Of a DNA stretch of 5,016 bases, positions 1-5,016 are shown in pieces; within the stretch, counting starts at the first letter, position 1; every line of letters begins with the position of its first letter. The notes under the pieces are model-generated. The model was not told the origin of the DNA and searched no databases. It saw only the letters and a list, made by a program, of their open reading frames with translations. The DNA lies in NCBI GenBank assembly GCA_001872165.1, contig MNXK01000190.1:1-5016 (forward strand), in the 5' to 3' direction. The DNA comes from Anaerolineae bacterium CG2_30_58_95 (GTDB lineage Bacteria; Chloroflexota; Anaerolineae; Anaerolineales; Villigracilaceae). The translations under genes and the position numbers were made by a program.

Positions 1-109
1 CTCAGAGAAAATGAATAACAGACTGCATTTCTAATCTTCATAGGATATTCCTGTTTTTACTTTTTCATCCCGTGTCGAAAAGGGAGGCGGGGTTTTGTGG
101 CCACGTCGC

Positions 110-412
110 TTACACGAATTCCAGGTTCGGGTCTTCCCGAATGTAAGCCGGGACGCTTCCCAGGTAGGGCAAAGGCGGCAGTCCATGCCAGCGTCGCAGC
201 AAGTGATAGCTGTGTGAGGTCAACAGGCGGCAGGTATCCACCGCAGCCCGCCACGCGGGGCGGCGCACCTCGACGACGGTTTCCCATTCGGGCAGCAGTC
301 CAAAATCCCACGCCGAGCACAGGCGGGCGATGAAATCTATCTGGTCGGCCAGGGCAGAGAGCTCCTCGGGTGGTTCCACGTCGGGATACAGCGCTGCATC
401 AAGCCAGGCCAT
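110..412 (-). CDS. hypothetical 100-residue protein paired with nucleotidyltransferase
   Basis: I do not recognise this protein. The ATG at 410-412 is chosen because GGAGGA at 421-426 sits 8 bases upstream and the 14-base overlap with the nucleotidyltransferase stop is typical of coupled genes. A TTG at 428-430 would add six residues and is less likely. The sequence is rich in Trp, Leu and Arg, with probable helices at about residues 14-33 and 50-75 and a Pro-rich end (GLPPLPYLGSVPAY). There is no membrane segment or signal peptide. Arg62 and His67 (RLLTSH) fit the RX4-6H pattern of HEPN RNases, but that pattern is short and common. The position right after a nucleotidyltransferase suggests a partner (antitoxin, toxin or substrate). 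Coding status is supported by the ribosome binding site, the overlap and the open frame. Confidence 0.6.
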   Translation of the reverse strand: MAWLDAALYPDVEPPEELSALADQIDFIARLCSAWDFGLLPEWETVVEVRRPAWRAAVDTCRLLTSHSYHLLRRWHGLPPLPYLGSVPAYIREDPNLEFV

Positions 413-1094
413 GGAGAAACTCCTCCGCAAACCACGTTCTCAGAACTTGCGCCGTTTGCCGTTGTTGCGGATCGGCAATGCGCTCCAATGGACGAATCTG
501 CTCGAGGCGTTCCAGATGGGTGCGGATTGCCAGGGCAGCTCGTTGCCGATCGGCATCTTCACCGGCCTGCTTTTGCCGCTCTTGCCAAAGCGCCCAACAG
601 TGTGTCGCGTCACACCAACCGTGCTGGCAAAGCGTGTAAATATCCAGAAAGTCACGCGGCATACCTCGTTCGACCAGGGCAACCATCTTGCTGGCAACCA
701 GGTCTTCGAAAGCGTCAACCAGAATCCCACCCGGCCAGGGGCTGGCTTGCGGCTCACACAATCGAGCAGAGCGGTGTGCGATCTGGAAACTAAAAATCGC
801 TTTTTTCTCGTGGCTCAACTCGACACTAACCACATCGCCCCAGGAGCGAACACGAACCTGTCCGAAGGGTCGTAGCGCATCTTGCAAAGCAGTGATGACC
901 TGCTGGCGAGCCTCGCCAGTCACCGGTTCGACCCACCAGGCATCCACATCGTGAGTCGTGCGATACTCGAAATAATGCGCCAGGCCAAACGCACCGCCGA
1001 GTGAGATTTTTTCTCCCAGGTCACGTTGTGCGAGGGCATCCAGGCATTCCTGGGCATATTGGGGCAGAATCGATGGGCGATGAGGTTCAGTCAT
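399..1094 (-). CDS. AbiEii-like nucleotidyltransferase family protein
   Basis: A 231-residue protein with the nucleotidyltransferase-fold signature: LGGAFGLAHYF (Gly33-Gly34) followed by R45 and HDVD (Asp49, Asp51), the GG...DxD metal-binding arrangement. The later block DAFEDLVASKMVALVERGMPRDFLDIYTL holds Lys136, Arg147-Asp148 and Asp151. This matches the A-K...R.x.RDf.DiY pattern of AbiEii/AbiGii-type and related stand-alone nucleotidyltransferases. Characterised members are toxins of type IV toxin-antitoxin or abortive-infection systems that add nucleotides to RNA, or minimal transferases that modify a partner. Which applies here is not shown. No AbiEi-type winged-helix antitoxin lies upstream; that place is taken by the RmlD remnant, whose stop overlaps this ATG. 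Its 3' end overlaps the next small gene by 14 bases, suggesting a functional pair. The fold call is good; toxin function is inference. Confidence 0.8.
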   Translation of the reverse strand: MTEPHRPSILPQYAQECLDALAQRDLGEKISLGGAFGLAHYFEYRTTHDVDAWWVEPVTGEARQQVITALQDALRPFGQVRVRSWGDVVSVELSHEKKAIFSFQIAHRSARLCEPQASPWPGGILVDAFEDLVASKMVALVERGMPRDFLDIYTLCQHGWCDATHCWALWQERQKQAGEDADRQRAALAIRTHLERLEQIRPLERIADPQQRQTAQVLRTWFAEEFLHGLA

Positions 1095-1603
1095 TTCAGC
1101 ACATCCATTGCCATTCGCAGCGCCGCCTCCCAGGCGGACAGGCGCAGCCCAAAGGTGGCGGCGAATTTATCACAATTCAAGGCCGAAAAGAGCGGACGGC
1201 GGGCTGGTGTGGGAAAGTCGGAGGTCGGTGCTGGCAGCAGCTCTTTAACCATCTGTTCGTGCCGGTTGGGATCCAGTTCCAGGATCAGGCGTGCCCACTC
1301 GAAACGGCTGGCAAAACCCCCGCCGGCCAGGTGGTACAGCCCTACACGTTCATGGATATACTCCTTGCCGCGGGCTAACACTTGGGCAGTGATTTCAGCT
1401 AACATGCGCGCCCAAGTAGGATTGGCGACTTGGTCGCTCACCACACGCAGAGTTTCCTGCTGGCGCGCCCAGTCCAACACTTTATTGACGAAACCACTTT
1501 GCCGCAGGCTGCCTGCACTCGTTCTTAGAGTGTATACCCAGGCCGTGCGGAAAATAAGACAGGCGTCATCCACAGTTTGAACTGCCTGTTCCCCGCCCAG
1601 TTT
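1091..1603 (-). pseudogene. truncated second RmlD (C-terminal half only)
   Basis: From the first codon after the protease stop, this frame reads KLGGEQAVQTV and aligns with intact RmlD from Lys130 of its YxxxK motif to the C-terminus. By hand, about 120 of 159 aligned residues are identical, including a perfect [19 protein letters not shown]. The whole Rossmann half, with the GxxGxxG motif, STDYVFDG and the catalytic Tyr, is absent, so reductase activity is not possible. The frame has no internal stop or frameshift. A GTG at 1571-1573 could start a 160-residue protein, but no good ribosome binding site precedes it. Compared with the intact copy it carries 7 extra residues (TSAGSLR, about 1502-1522) and lacks the 12-residue insertion. 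Its TGA overlaps the nucleotidyltransferase ATG (ATGA, 1091-1094). It is either a recent remnant or, less likely, an expressed sugar-binding domain fragment. Confidence 0.85.
1323..1414. repeat. near-identical 92-base patch, truncated copy
   Basis: The partner of 2338-2429, with differences at 1343, 1344 and 1366 only. Together they are a direct-repeat pair about 1 kb apart flanking the protease gene, and recombination between them could delete it. Confidence 0.85.
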
Positions 1604-1957
1604 TCATGCCAGGAGCATGCGCATGGGTTGGAGCTGCCGGGTGAACGGGTTAAGCGTCAATCCAAGAATCTCAAGCGTTACTACGCCTAAAAGCGGCTCG
1701 TCCCCTGGCTCGCCGAGGATCACCGGGGTATGTCCTTCCCCTTGGGGTAGTTTGATCAAGCATTCGGATATATCCCGTTCCGCAGCGGCGCCATCGGCCA
1801 GGATAAAGGTGACTCTGCGCTTGGGAGTTAATCCTACGGCCCTCCAAACCTTATCAGGCAGCAGGGTATACGTAGCCCCGCTATCCACCAGAAAGCGCGC
1901 CTCAACCTCCTTGCCTGAAGAACCGACCACCACCCCTTCAATATATGTCACGCCCAT
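1604..1957 (-). CDS. retropepsin-like clan AA aspartic protease, AF_0612-like family
   Basis: A small 117-residue protein with the single-lobe aspartic protease signature. FLVDSGATYTLLP (residues 22-34) carries the catalytic Asp in the D-S-G-A context, and a second conserved block, LLGVVTLEILGLTLNP (88-103), is the hydrophobic-Gly motif before the C-terminus. FILADG near residue 51 also fits the family. Such one-lobe enzymes act as homodimers, as retroviral proteases do; the cellular substrate of this family is not known to me. There is no signal peptide or membrane segment, so it is cytoplasmic. The ATG start has a strong AAGGAG at 1967-1972 with 9-base spacing. The frame ends at its expected family C-terminus, and the next in-frame codons after TGA encode the RmlD remnant. 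The family recall is from memory and the motif match is clear. The biological role here is unknown. Confidence 0.85.
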   Translation of the reverse strand: MGVTYIEGVVVGSSGKEVEARFLVDSGATYTLLPDKVWRAVGLTPKRRVTFILADGAAAERDISECLIKLPQGEGHTPVILGEPGDEPLLGVVTLEILGLTLNPFTRQLQPMRMLLA

Positions 1958-1966
1958 GGCTGATCT

Positions 1967-1972
1967 CTCCTT
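1967..1972 (-). promoter_or_regulatory. strong ribosome binding site of the protease gene
   Basis: A perfect AAGGAG on the minus strand, nine bases before the ATG at 1955-1957. It fixes that start and marks the protease gene as the head of its own unit. Confidence 0.8.
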
Positions 1973-1984
1973 CCTACGCGATTT

Positions 1985-2013
1985 ATTGTAGTGCGGCCTC
2001 CGGCCGCAGCCAA
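1985..2013 (-). promoter_or_regulatory. candidate promoter of the protease unit with palindromic spacer
   Basis: On the minus strand, TTGGCT (2008-2013) is followed after exactly 17 bases by TACAAT (1985-1990), a good -10. Transcription would start near 1978, a few bases before the AAGGAG ribosome binding site (1967-1972) of the protease gene. The spacer is almost entirely a GC hairpin. Confidence 0.4.
1992..2008. promoter_or_regulatory. 17-base perfect inverted repeat TGCGGCC-TCC-GGCCGCA
   Basis: A 7+3+7 GC-rich inverted repeat between rfbD and the protease gene. No T-run follows on either strand, so a classical terminator is unlikely. It occupies the spacer of the candidate promoter and may be an operator, or a dispersed REP-like palindrome. 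A weaker CGCTT/AAGCG stem lies at 2046-2060. Confidence 0.5.
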
Positions 2014-2075
2014 ATCGGTGTCGTTCCCCAATACTTACCGTCTCTCGCTTCCTGCAAGCGTGATTCTACTACACA

Positions 2076-2984
2076 TTAGCGCTCCATGGCCATTCGCATC
2101 GCCGCCTCCCAAGGGGGCAGGCGCAGCCCGCGAAGTACCCGCGAAGTACCCGCAGGGTGAAGGGTGAAGGTGGCAGCGAAGTTATCGCAATTCAAGGCCG
2201 AAAAGAGCGGGCGCTGCGCCGGGGTTGGAAAATCGTTCGTCAAAGCAGGTAAGATTTCTTTGCAGACCTGGGTTTCCCTATGAGGATCGAACTCCAAAAT
2301 TTTGCGCGCCCATTCCAGGCGGCTGGCATACCCATCTCCGGCCAGGTGGTACAGCCCGGCACGTTCATGGATATACTCCTCGCCGCGGGCTAACACTTGG
2401 GCAGTGATTTCAGCTAACATGCGCGCCCAGGTCGGGTTGGCGATTTGGTCGTCCACAATGCGCAGTGTCTTTTGTGTGCGTGCCCATTCCAACACCTTAG
2501 ACACAAAGCTCTCACGGCGAAGACTGTACACCCAACTGGTGCGAAGAATAAGATACGCGCCGCCCACAGCCTGGATGGCCTGCTCTCCATGCAATTTGGT
2601 CAGGCCGTAAACATTGATCGGGTTTGGCGCATCTGTTTCAGTATATGGTGAACCTTTTTTACCATCGAATACATAATCGGTTGAGAAGTGGATCAACAAA
2701 GCATTTAATTTGTGAGATTCTTCTGCCAGTACCGCCGGGCCAGTGGCATTGATTGCTTCGGCTAATTCAGGCTCGCTCTCGGCCTTGTCCACCGCAGTAT
2801 AGGCCGTCGCGTTAATGATAACCTCTGGACAGTGCTCCTGCACTGTCTTGCGAATGCTGACCGTATCGGCCATATTGACTTCTGGGTAATCGAGCGCGAC
2901 CACCTTCCCAAGAGGCTGCAGCGTGCGATGCAGTTCCCAGCCAAGCTGGCCAGTGTTGCCTAGAAGCAGAATCTTCAGCATCAT
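2076..2984 (-). CDS. rfbD: dTDP-4-dehydrorhamnose reductase (RmlD)
   Basis: RmlD is the last enzyme of the pathway: it reduces dTDP-4-dehydro-L-rhamnose to dTDP-L-rhamnose with NAD(P)H. The 302-residue protein has the Rossmann glycine motif GNTGQLG (9-15), [12 protein letters not shown] (58-69), STDYVFDG (101-108) and the catalytic YGLTK (Tyr126, Lys130). The C-terminal sugar-binding half includes [16 protein letters not shown] and GLYHLAG. The start ATG overlaps the rfbA stop (ATGA), with GGAAGAGG just upstream; a second in-frame ATG follows directly and cannot be excluded. Oddly, residues 274-285 are an insertion relative to the truncated copy at 1091-1603, encoded by a short tandem-repeat tract. 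It lies close to the C-terminus, after the catalytic core, so the enzyme is probably still functional. A 92-base stretch (2338-2429) is almost identical to the truncated copy. Confidence 0.95.
   Translation of the reverse strand: MMLKILLLGNTGQLGWELHRTLQPLGKVVALDYPEVNMADTVSIRKTVQEHCPEVIINATAYTAVDKAESEPELAEAINATGPAVLAEESHKLNALLIHFSTDYVFDGKKGSPYTETDAPNPINVYGLTKLHGEQAIQAVGGAYLILRTSWVYSLRRESFVSKVLEWARTQKTLRIVDDQIANPTWARMLAEITAQVLARGEEYIHERAGLYHLAGDGYASRLEWARKILEFDPHRETQVCKEILPALTNDFPTPAQRPLFSALNCDNFAATFTLHPAGTSRVLRGLRLPPWEAAMRMAMER
2127..2168. repeat. short tandem repeats inside the rfbD 3' end
   Basis: An 11-base unit (CCCGCGAAGTA) occurs about 2.5 times at 2127-2153, followed by two copies of GGGTGAA (2155-2168). 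The tract accounts for a 36-base, 12-codon in-frame insertion (about 2130-2165) that the truncated RmlD copy lacks between its equivalents of Phe273 and Gly286. Confidence 0.8.
2338..2429. repeat. near-identical 92-base patch, rfbD copy
   Basis: It matches 1323-1414 at 89 of 92 positions in direct orientation and codes for [19 protein letters not shown] through GLYHLAG. Identity falls clearly on both sides. Confidence 0.85.
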
Positions 2985-3850
2985 CGTGCCTCTTCCAGCA
3001 GTCGCAACAGGTACGCCCCATACTGGTTGTTGGTCGCCAGGGCCAAATGGCGCACCTGCCCGGCGTCGATGTAACCCATCCGATAGGCGATCTCCTCGGG
3101 GCAGGAAATCATAATTCCCTGCCGCTCCTGCACCGCCTGGATGAAATTGGCCGCCTGCAAAAGCGATTCGTGCGTGCCGGCATCCAGCCAGGCAATACCG
3201 CGCCCCAACTGCTGGACCTGCAACTGGCCCATTTCAAGGTAAACTTTGTTCAAGTCTGTGATCTCGATTTCACCGCGTGCCGAGGGTTCGAGCGCCCTGG
3301 CAAAAGATACCACGCGCTGGTCGTAGAAATACAGTCCCGGAACGGCATAATTCGAGCGCGGTTTGGCCGGCTTCTCTTCCAGGCTGATGGCTCGCCCCCG
3401 ATCGTCGAATTCGACAACGCCATAGCGATGGGGGTCACGCACCGGATAAGCAAACACAATTCCGCCTTCTTCCAATCGAGCTGCCTGGCGCAACTGGCCG
3501 GGCAGGCCCTGCCCGAAGAAGATATTATCTCCCAAGATCAGGCAGGCTGGATTCTCACCAAGGAACTCCTCTCCGACGATAAAGGCATCCGCCAAACCGC
3601 GCGGCTCGGCTTGTTCGGCATAACTGAATTGCATGCCCCACTGCTGGCCGCTGCCCAGCAAACGCCTGAAAAGCGGCAGATCCTCAGGGGTGCTGATGAC
3701 CAGAATCTCACGCATGCCCGCCAGCATCAGCATCGAAAGCGGATAATAGATCATCGGCTTGTCATACACCGGCAGCAACTGCTTGCTAACTGCCAGGGTG
3801 ATGGGATGCAAACGCGTTCCCTTGCCGCCTGCCAGGATAATTCCTTTCAT
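2981..3850 (-). CDS. rfbA: glucose-1-phosphate thymidylyltransferase (RmlA)
   Basis: RmlA couples glucose-1-phosphate and dTTP to dTDP-glucose plus pyrophosphate, the entry step of the dTDP-rhamnose pathway. The 289-residue length is normal for the short RmlA type. The N-terminal nucleotide-binding loop reads [13 protein letters not shown] (residues 6-18), followed by [17 protein letters not shown] (23-39). GDNIFFG (107-113) carries the metal-binding Asp108. EEKP (158-161), VPGLYFYD (170-177), GEIEITDLN (193-201) and WLDAGTH (221-227, second metal Asp223) follow in family order. The ATG at 3850 begins MKGIILAGG as in homologues, and AAAGGAAAAG 7 to 16 bases upstream can serve as ribosome binding site. 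That site lies inside a direct-repeat copy shared with the end of rfbB. The 3' end overlaps rfbD by four bases (ATGA), implying coupled translation. Allosteric feedback by dTDP-rhamnose is known for the family but cannot be judged here. Confidence 0.97.
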   Translation of the reverse strand: MKGIILAGGKGTRLHPITLAVSKQLLPVYDKPMIYYPLSMLMLAGMREILVISTPEDLPLFRRLLGSGQQWGMQFSYAEQAEPRGLADAFIVGEEFLGENPACLILGDNIFFGQGLPGQLRQAARLEEGGIVFAYPVRDPHRYGVVEFDDRGRAISLEEKPAKPRSNYAVPGLYFYDQRVVSFARALEPSARGEIEITDLNKVYLEMGQLQVQQLGRGIAWLDAGTHESLLQAANFIQAVQERQGIMISCPEEIAYRMGYIDAGQVRHLALATNNQYGAYLLRLLEEAR

Positions 3851-3853
3851 TTT

Positions 3854-3878
3854 CTGCTTTTCCTTTCGCTGGGTGTAA
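3854..3878. repeat. 25-base imperfect direct repeat, copy before rfbA
   Basis: The partner of the copy at 4168-4192. Here it is non-coding and supplies the purine-rich ribosome binding site of rfbA. Read in the rfbA frame it would give YTQRKEKQ directly joined to MKGII, with no stop between. Confidence 0.75.
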
Positions 3879-3963
3879 CGGCCTGCAGTTCAGCCGCCGC
3901 CCCTTCGTTCCTCAGGGCATGCTTTTCTGGCAAGGCTCGCTCCAATTGGCTATGATGATTTGG

Positions 3964-3985
3964 GTTTGATGTCAAACTCGAGTTT
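3964..3985. promoter_or_regulatory. two overlapping palindromes, possible operator
   Basis: GTTTGATGTCAAAC (3964-3977) is a 6+2+6 perfect inverted repeat, and AAACTCGAGTTT (3974-3985) is a 12-base perfect palindrome sharing four bases with it. Both sit at the -10/start region of the candidate rfbA promoter, where a dimeric repressor could bind. No known operator is recognised. Confidence 0.3.
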
Positions 3986-4008
3986 AGAACGATAGAAGCA
4001 AATATCAA
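3981..4008 (-). promoter_or_regulatory. candidate promoter for rfbA-rfbD
   Basis: On the minus strand, TTGATA (4003-4008) is followed after 16 bases by TAAACT (3981-3986), matching 5 of 6 and 4 of 6 sigma70-type consensus positions. It lies in the AT-rich part of the gap, about 130 bases before the rfbA start, and palindromes overlap the -10 and start-site region. A second perfect TTGACA at 3970-3975 lacks a good -10. Chance matches are frequent in AT-rich DNA. Confidence 0.3.
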
Positions 4009-4101
4009 AAATTCATTTTGCGAAGGATCGGTCGTTGAATACTTTAAGCGCATATGGCTCAATTGTTGGTGTCCGCCTTCATTGCATTCATCAATGCCTT
4101 G

Positions 4102-4123
4102 CCTACCCCAAACATATGGTAGG
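4102..4123. other. weak stem-loop downstream of rfbB
   Basis: CCTACC (4102-4107) pairs with GGTAGG (4118-4123) across a 10-base loop, and CTTG/CAAG outside could extend it imperfectly. No T-run follows on the minus strand, so it is not a standard terminator. It could slow transcription or protect the rfbB transcript end. Confidence 0.2.
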
Positions 4124-4161
4124 GTGTTGCCAAGTAATACTGCTTATGAAAACAATTGTCC

Positions 4162-5016
4162 CTATAACCGCTTTTCCTCTCGCTGGGTATAATTTTGGTT
4201 CAACCAATCCTGATAGCCCTGCTGTTTGCGAATGGCTTGGATCCAATCGCCATGTTCCAAATACCAGCGCACAGTTTTCAAGAGACCTTCCTTCAAAGCA
4301 TGTTTCGGCTGCCAGCCCAATTCTACACCAATTTTTTCGATGTTCATGGCGTAACGCCTATCATGACCCGGACGGTCGGCCACGAACTGTTTCAAACTGG
4401 CATGAGGTCGGTAAGGCGAGGCGGGCTTCAACTCGTCCAGAATATCGCAGATGGCATCTACGATTTCCAGGTTGGTGGGTTGGTTGTTCCCGCCCACATT
4501 ATAACTCTCACCGGTCTGCCCGCGCTGCAGCACCTGCCAGATGGCCTCGCAGTGGTCCTCCACATACAGCCAGTCACGAATTTGTTTCCCATCACCATAG
4601 ATGGGCAGAGATTTTCCCTCCAAAGCGTTCAAGATCATCAGCGGGACGAGTTTTTCAGGGAACTGGTATGGCCCGTAGTTATTCGAGCAGTTTGTGAGCG
4701 TCACTGGTAAGCCGTAAGTGTGCGAGTAGGCGCGTACCAAGTGATCGCTGCTGGCCTTTGAAGCCGCATAGGGCGAATTCGGGGAATAAGGGGTGGTCTC
4801 CTCGAAAGCAGGCGCATCCGGTGTCAGCGAACCGAAGACCTCATCTGTGGAAATATGATGGAAGCGGACAGTTTTTGCGTCTGCCCTGTTTTCGTCCAAC
4901 CAGACCTTGCGAGTTGCTTCCAGAAGGGAAAACGTGCCAAAGATATTGGTTTGCACAAAGGCACGCGGGCCAAGGATGGAACGGTCAACGTGCGACTCCG
5001 CCGCAAAGTGAACGAT
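4162..5016 (-). CDS. rfbB: dTDP-glucose 4,6-dehydratase (RmlB), 5' end missing
   Basis: This is the C-terminal 284 codons of RmlB, an extended short-chain dehydrogenase/reductase that converts dTDP-glucose to dTDP-4-keto-6-deoxy-glucose with bound NAD+ in the cytoplasm. The frame is open through the window edge at 5016 and already reads AAESHVDRS there, a family signature. About 80 residues with the N-terminal GxxGxxG Rossmann motif should lie beyond the window. A GTG at 4954-4956 is internal, not the start. Visible motifs are STDEVFG (the catalytic T-D-E, codons near 4841-4851), YAASK (catalytic Tyr/Lys of YxxxK, near 4756-4770) and [12 protein letters not shown] (substrate-binding region). 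The C-terminus ends YTQREEKRL, and the DNA coding this tail is repeated in front of rfbA. It is the first of three rhamnose-pathway genes here. The identity is secure; only the upstream end is unknown. Confidence 0.96.
   Translation of the reverse strand: MVHFAAESHVDRSILGPRAFVQTNIFGTFSLLEATRKVWLDENRADAKTVRFHHISTDEVFGSLTPDAPAFEETTPYSPNSPYAASKASSDHLVRAYSHTYGLPVTLTNCSNNYGPYQFPEKLVPLMILNALEGKSLPIYGDGKQIRDWLYVEDHCEAIWQVLQRGQTGESYNVGGNNQPTNLEIVDAICDILDELKPASPYRPHASLKQFVADRPGHDRRYAMNIEKIGVELGWQPKHALKEGLLKTVRWYLEHGDWIQAIRKQQGYQDWLNQNYTQREEKRL
4168..4192. repeat. 25-base imperfect direct repeat, copy at rfbB end
   Basis: This copy encodes the RmlB tail YTQREEKR. It matches 3854-3878 at 22 of 25 positions in the same orientation, with all differences transitions. 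The spacing between copies is 314 bases. Confidence 0.75.

Larger units (their letters stand above)
3851..4161. other. 311-base intergenic gap in the rhamnose operon
   Basis: This gap separates rfbB from rfbA although rfbA and rfbD overlap. It is bounded by an imperfect direct repeat. It has an AT-rich core (about 3950-4060), two adjacent palindromes, a candidate minus-strand promoter and a weak stem-loop near 4102-4123. A 71-codon minus-strand frame (3847-4062) crosses it but has no ribosome binding site, no recognisable motif and no resemblance to RmlC, so I do not call it a gene. It may be an inserted element remnant or a regulatory leader. Confidence 0.6.

Noticed and set aside
1..109. 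Search for a terminator or gene after the small protein
   Set aside because: The short palindromes GTGGCCAC (97-104) and AGGA-TAT-TCCT (about 42-52) are too weak and lack a proper T-run on the transcribed strand. No gene is seen.
330..875. 181-codon plus-strand frame opposite the nucleotidyltransferase
   Set aside because: The minus-strand frame carries the conserved GG...DxD and RDF motifs. This one has low-complexity Ser/Arg-rich composition typical of a shadow.
1026..1580. 184-codon plus-strand frame opposite the RmlD remnant
   Set aside because: The homology to RmlD is on the minus strand; the plus frame has no family features.
1566..1607. ATG overlapping the protease stop (ATGA) as start of the RmlD remnant
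   Set aside because: That ATG is in a different frame and stops after 13 codons, so it cannot express the remnant.
3047..3955. 302-codon open frame on the plus strand opposite rfbA
   Set aside because: It is antisense to a gene with complete RmlA motifs, has no recognisable motif or ribosome binding site, and is a frame shadow common in GC-rich genes.
3953..3975. Perfect TTGACA (3970-3975, minus) as an rfbA promoter
   Set aside because: At 16 to 18 bases downstream there is no acceptable -10 (TAGCCA or worse), so the TTGATA/TAAACT pair was preferred.
3847..4062. 71-codon minus-strand frame in the rfbB-rfbA gap
   Set aside because: No ribosome binding site or motif, composition changes along it, and it overlaps the rfbA start. 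It does not resemble RmlC.

Overview
The window is bacterial DNA of moderate to high GC, with every supported gene on the minus strand, so transcription runs from position 5016 toward 1. The right half (about 2076 to 5016) is a dTDP-L-rhamnose biosynthesis block in the order rfbB (5' end outside the window), rfbA, rfbD. RmlA makes dTDP-glucose from glucose-1-phosphate and dTTP. RmlB dehydrates it to the 4-keto-6-deoxy sugar. RmlD does the final NADPH-dependent reduction to dTDP-L-rhamnose, the donor for cell-surface polysaccharide. The 3,5-epimerase (rmlC) is not in the window. rfbA and rfbD overlap by an ATGA. rfbB and rfbA are separated by an unusual 311-base AT-rich gap that is bracketed by an imperfect 25-base direct repeat and holds a candidate promoter with palindromes.

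The left half (about 110 to 1957) is a second, accessory-looking transcription unit. It opens with a small retropepsin-like aspartic protease that has its own strong ribosome binding site and a candidate promoter whose spacer is a 7+3+7 hairpin. Starting exactly after the protease stop codon, and in the same frame, is the C-terminal half of a second RmlD, about 75% identical to the intact neighbour by hand count. It has lost the whole NAD(P)-binding half and is best read as a truncated pseudogene, although its frame is still open. Its stop codon overlaps (ATGA) the start of an AbiEii-like nucleotidyltransferase, which in turn overlaps a 100-residue protein I do not recognise. These four frames are tightly packed and probably co-transcribed.

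The main points of interest are the relations between the two RmlD copies: an exact truncation junction against the protease gene, a 92-base patch that is nearly identical in an otherwise diverged pair (a possible gene-conversion tract), and small in-frame insertions that distinguish them, one of them built of tandem repeats. The nucleotidyltransferase plus small protein could be a toxin-antitoxin-like pair, but this is inference.

The organism cannot be fixed from the sequence. Environmental Chloroflexota (Anaerolineae-like) is a guess from gene style only. No rRNA, tRNA, CRISPR array or intact insertion sequence was seen. Positions 1 to 109 hold no supportable gene.
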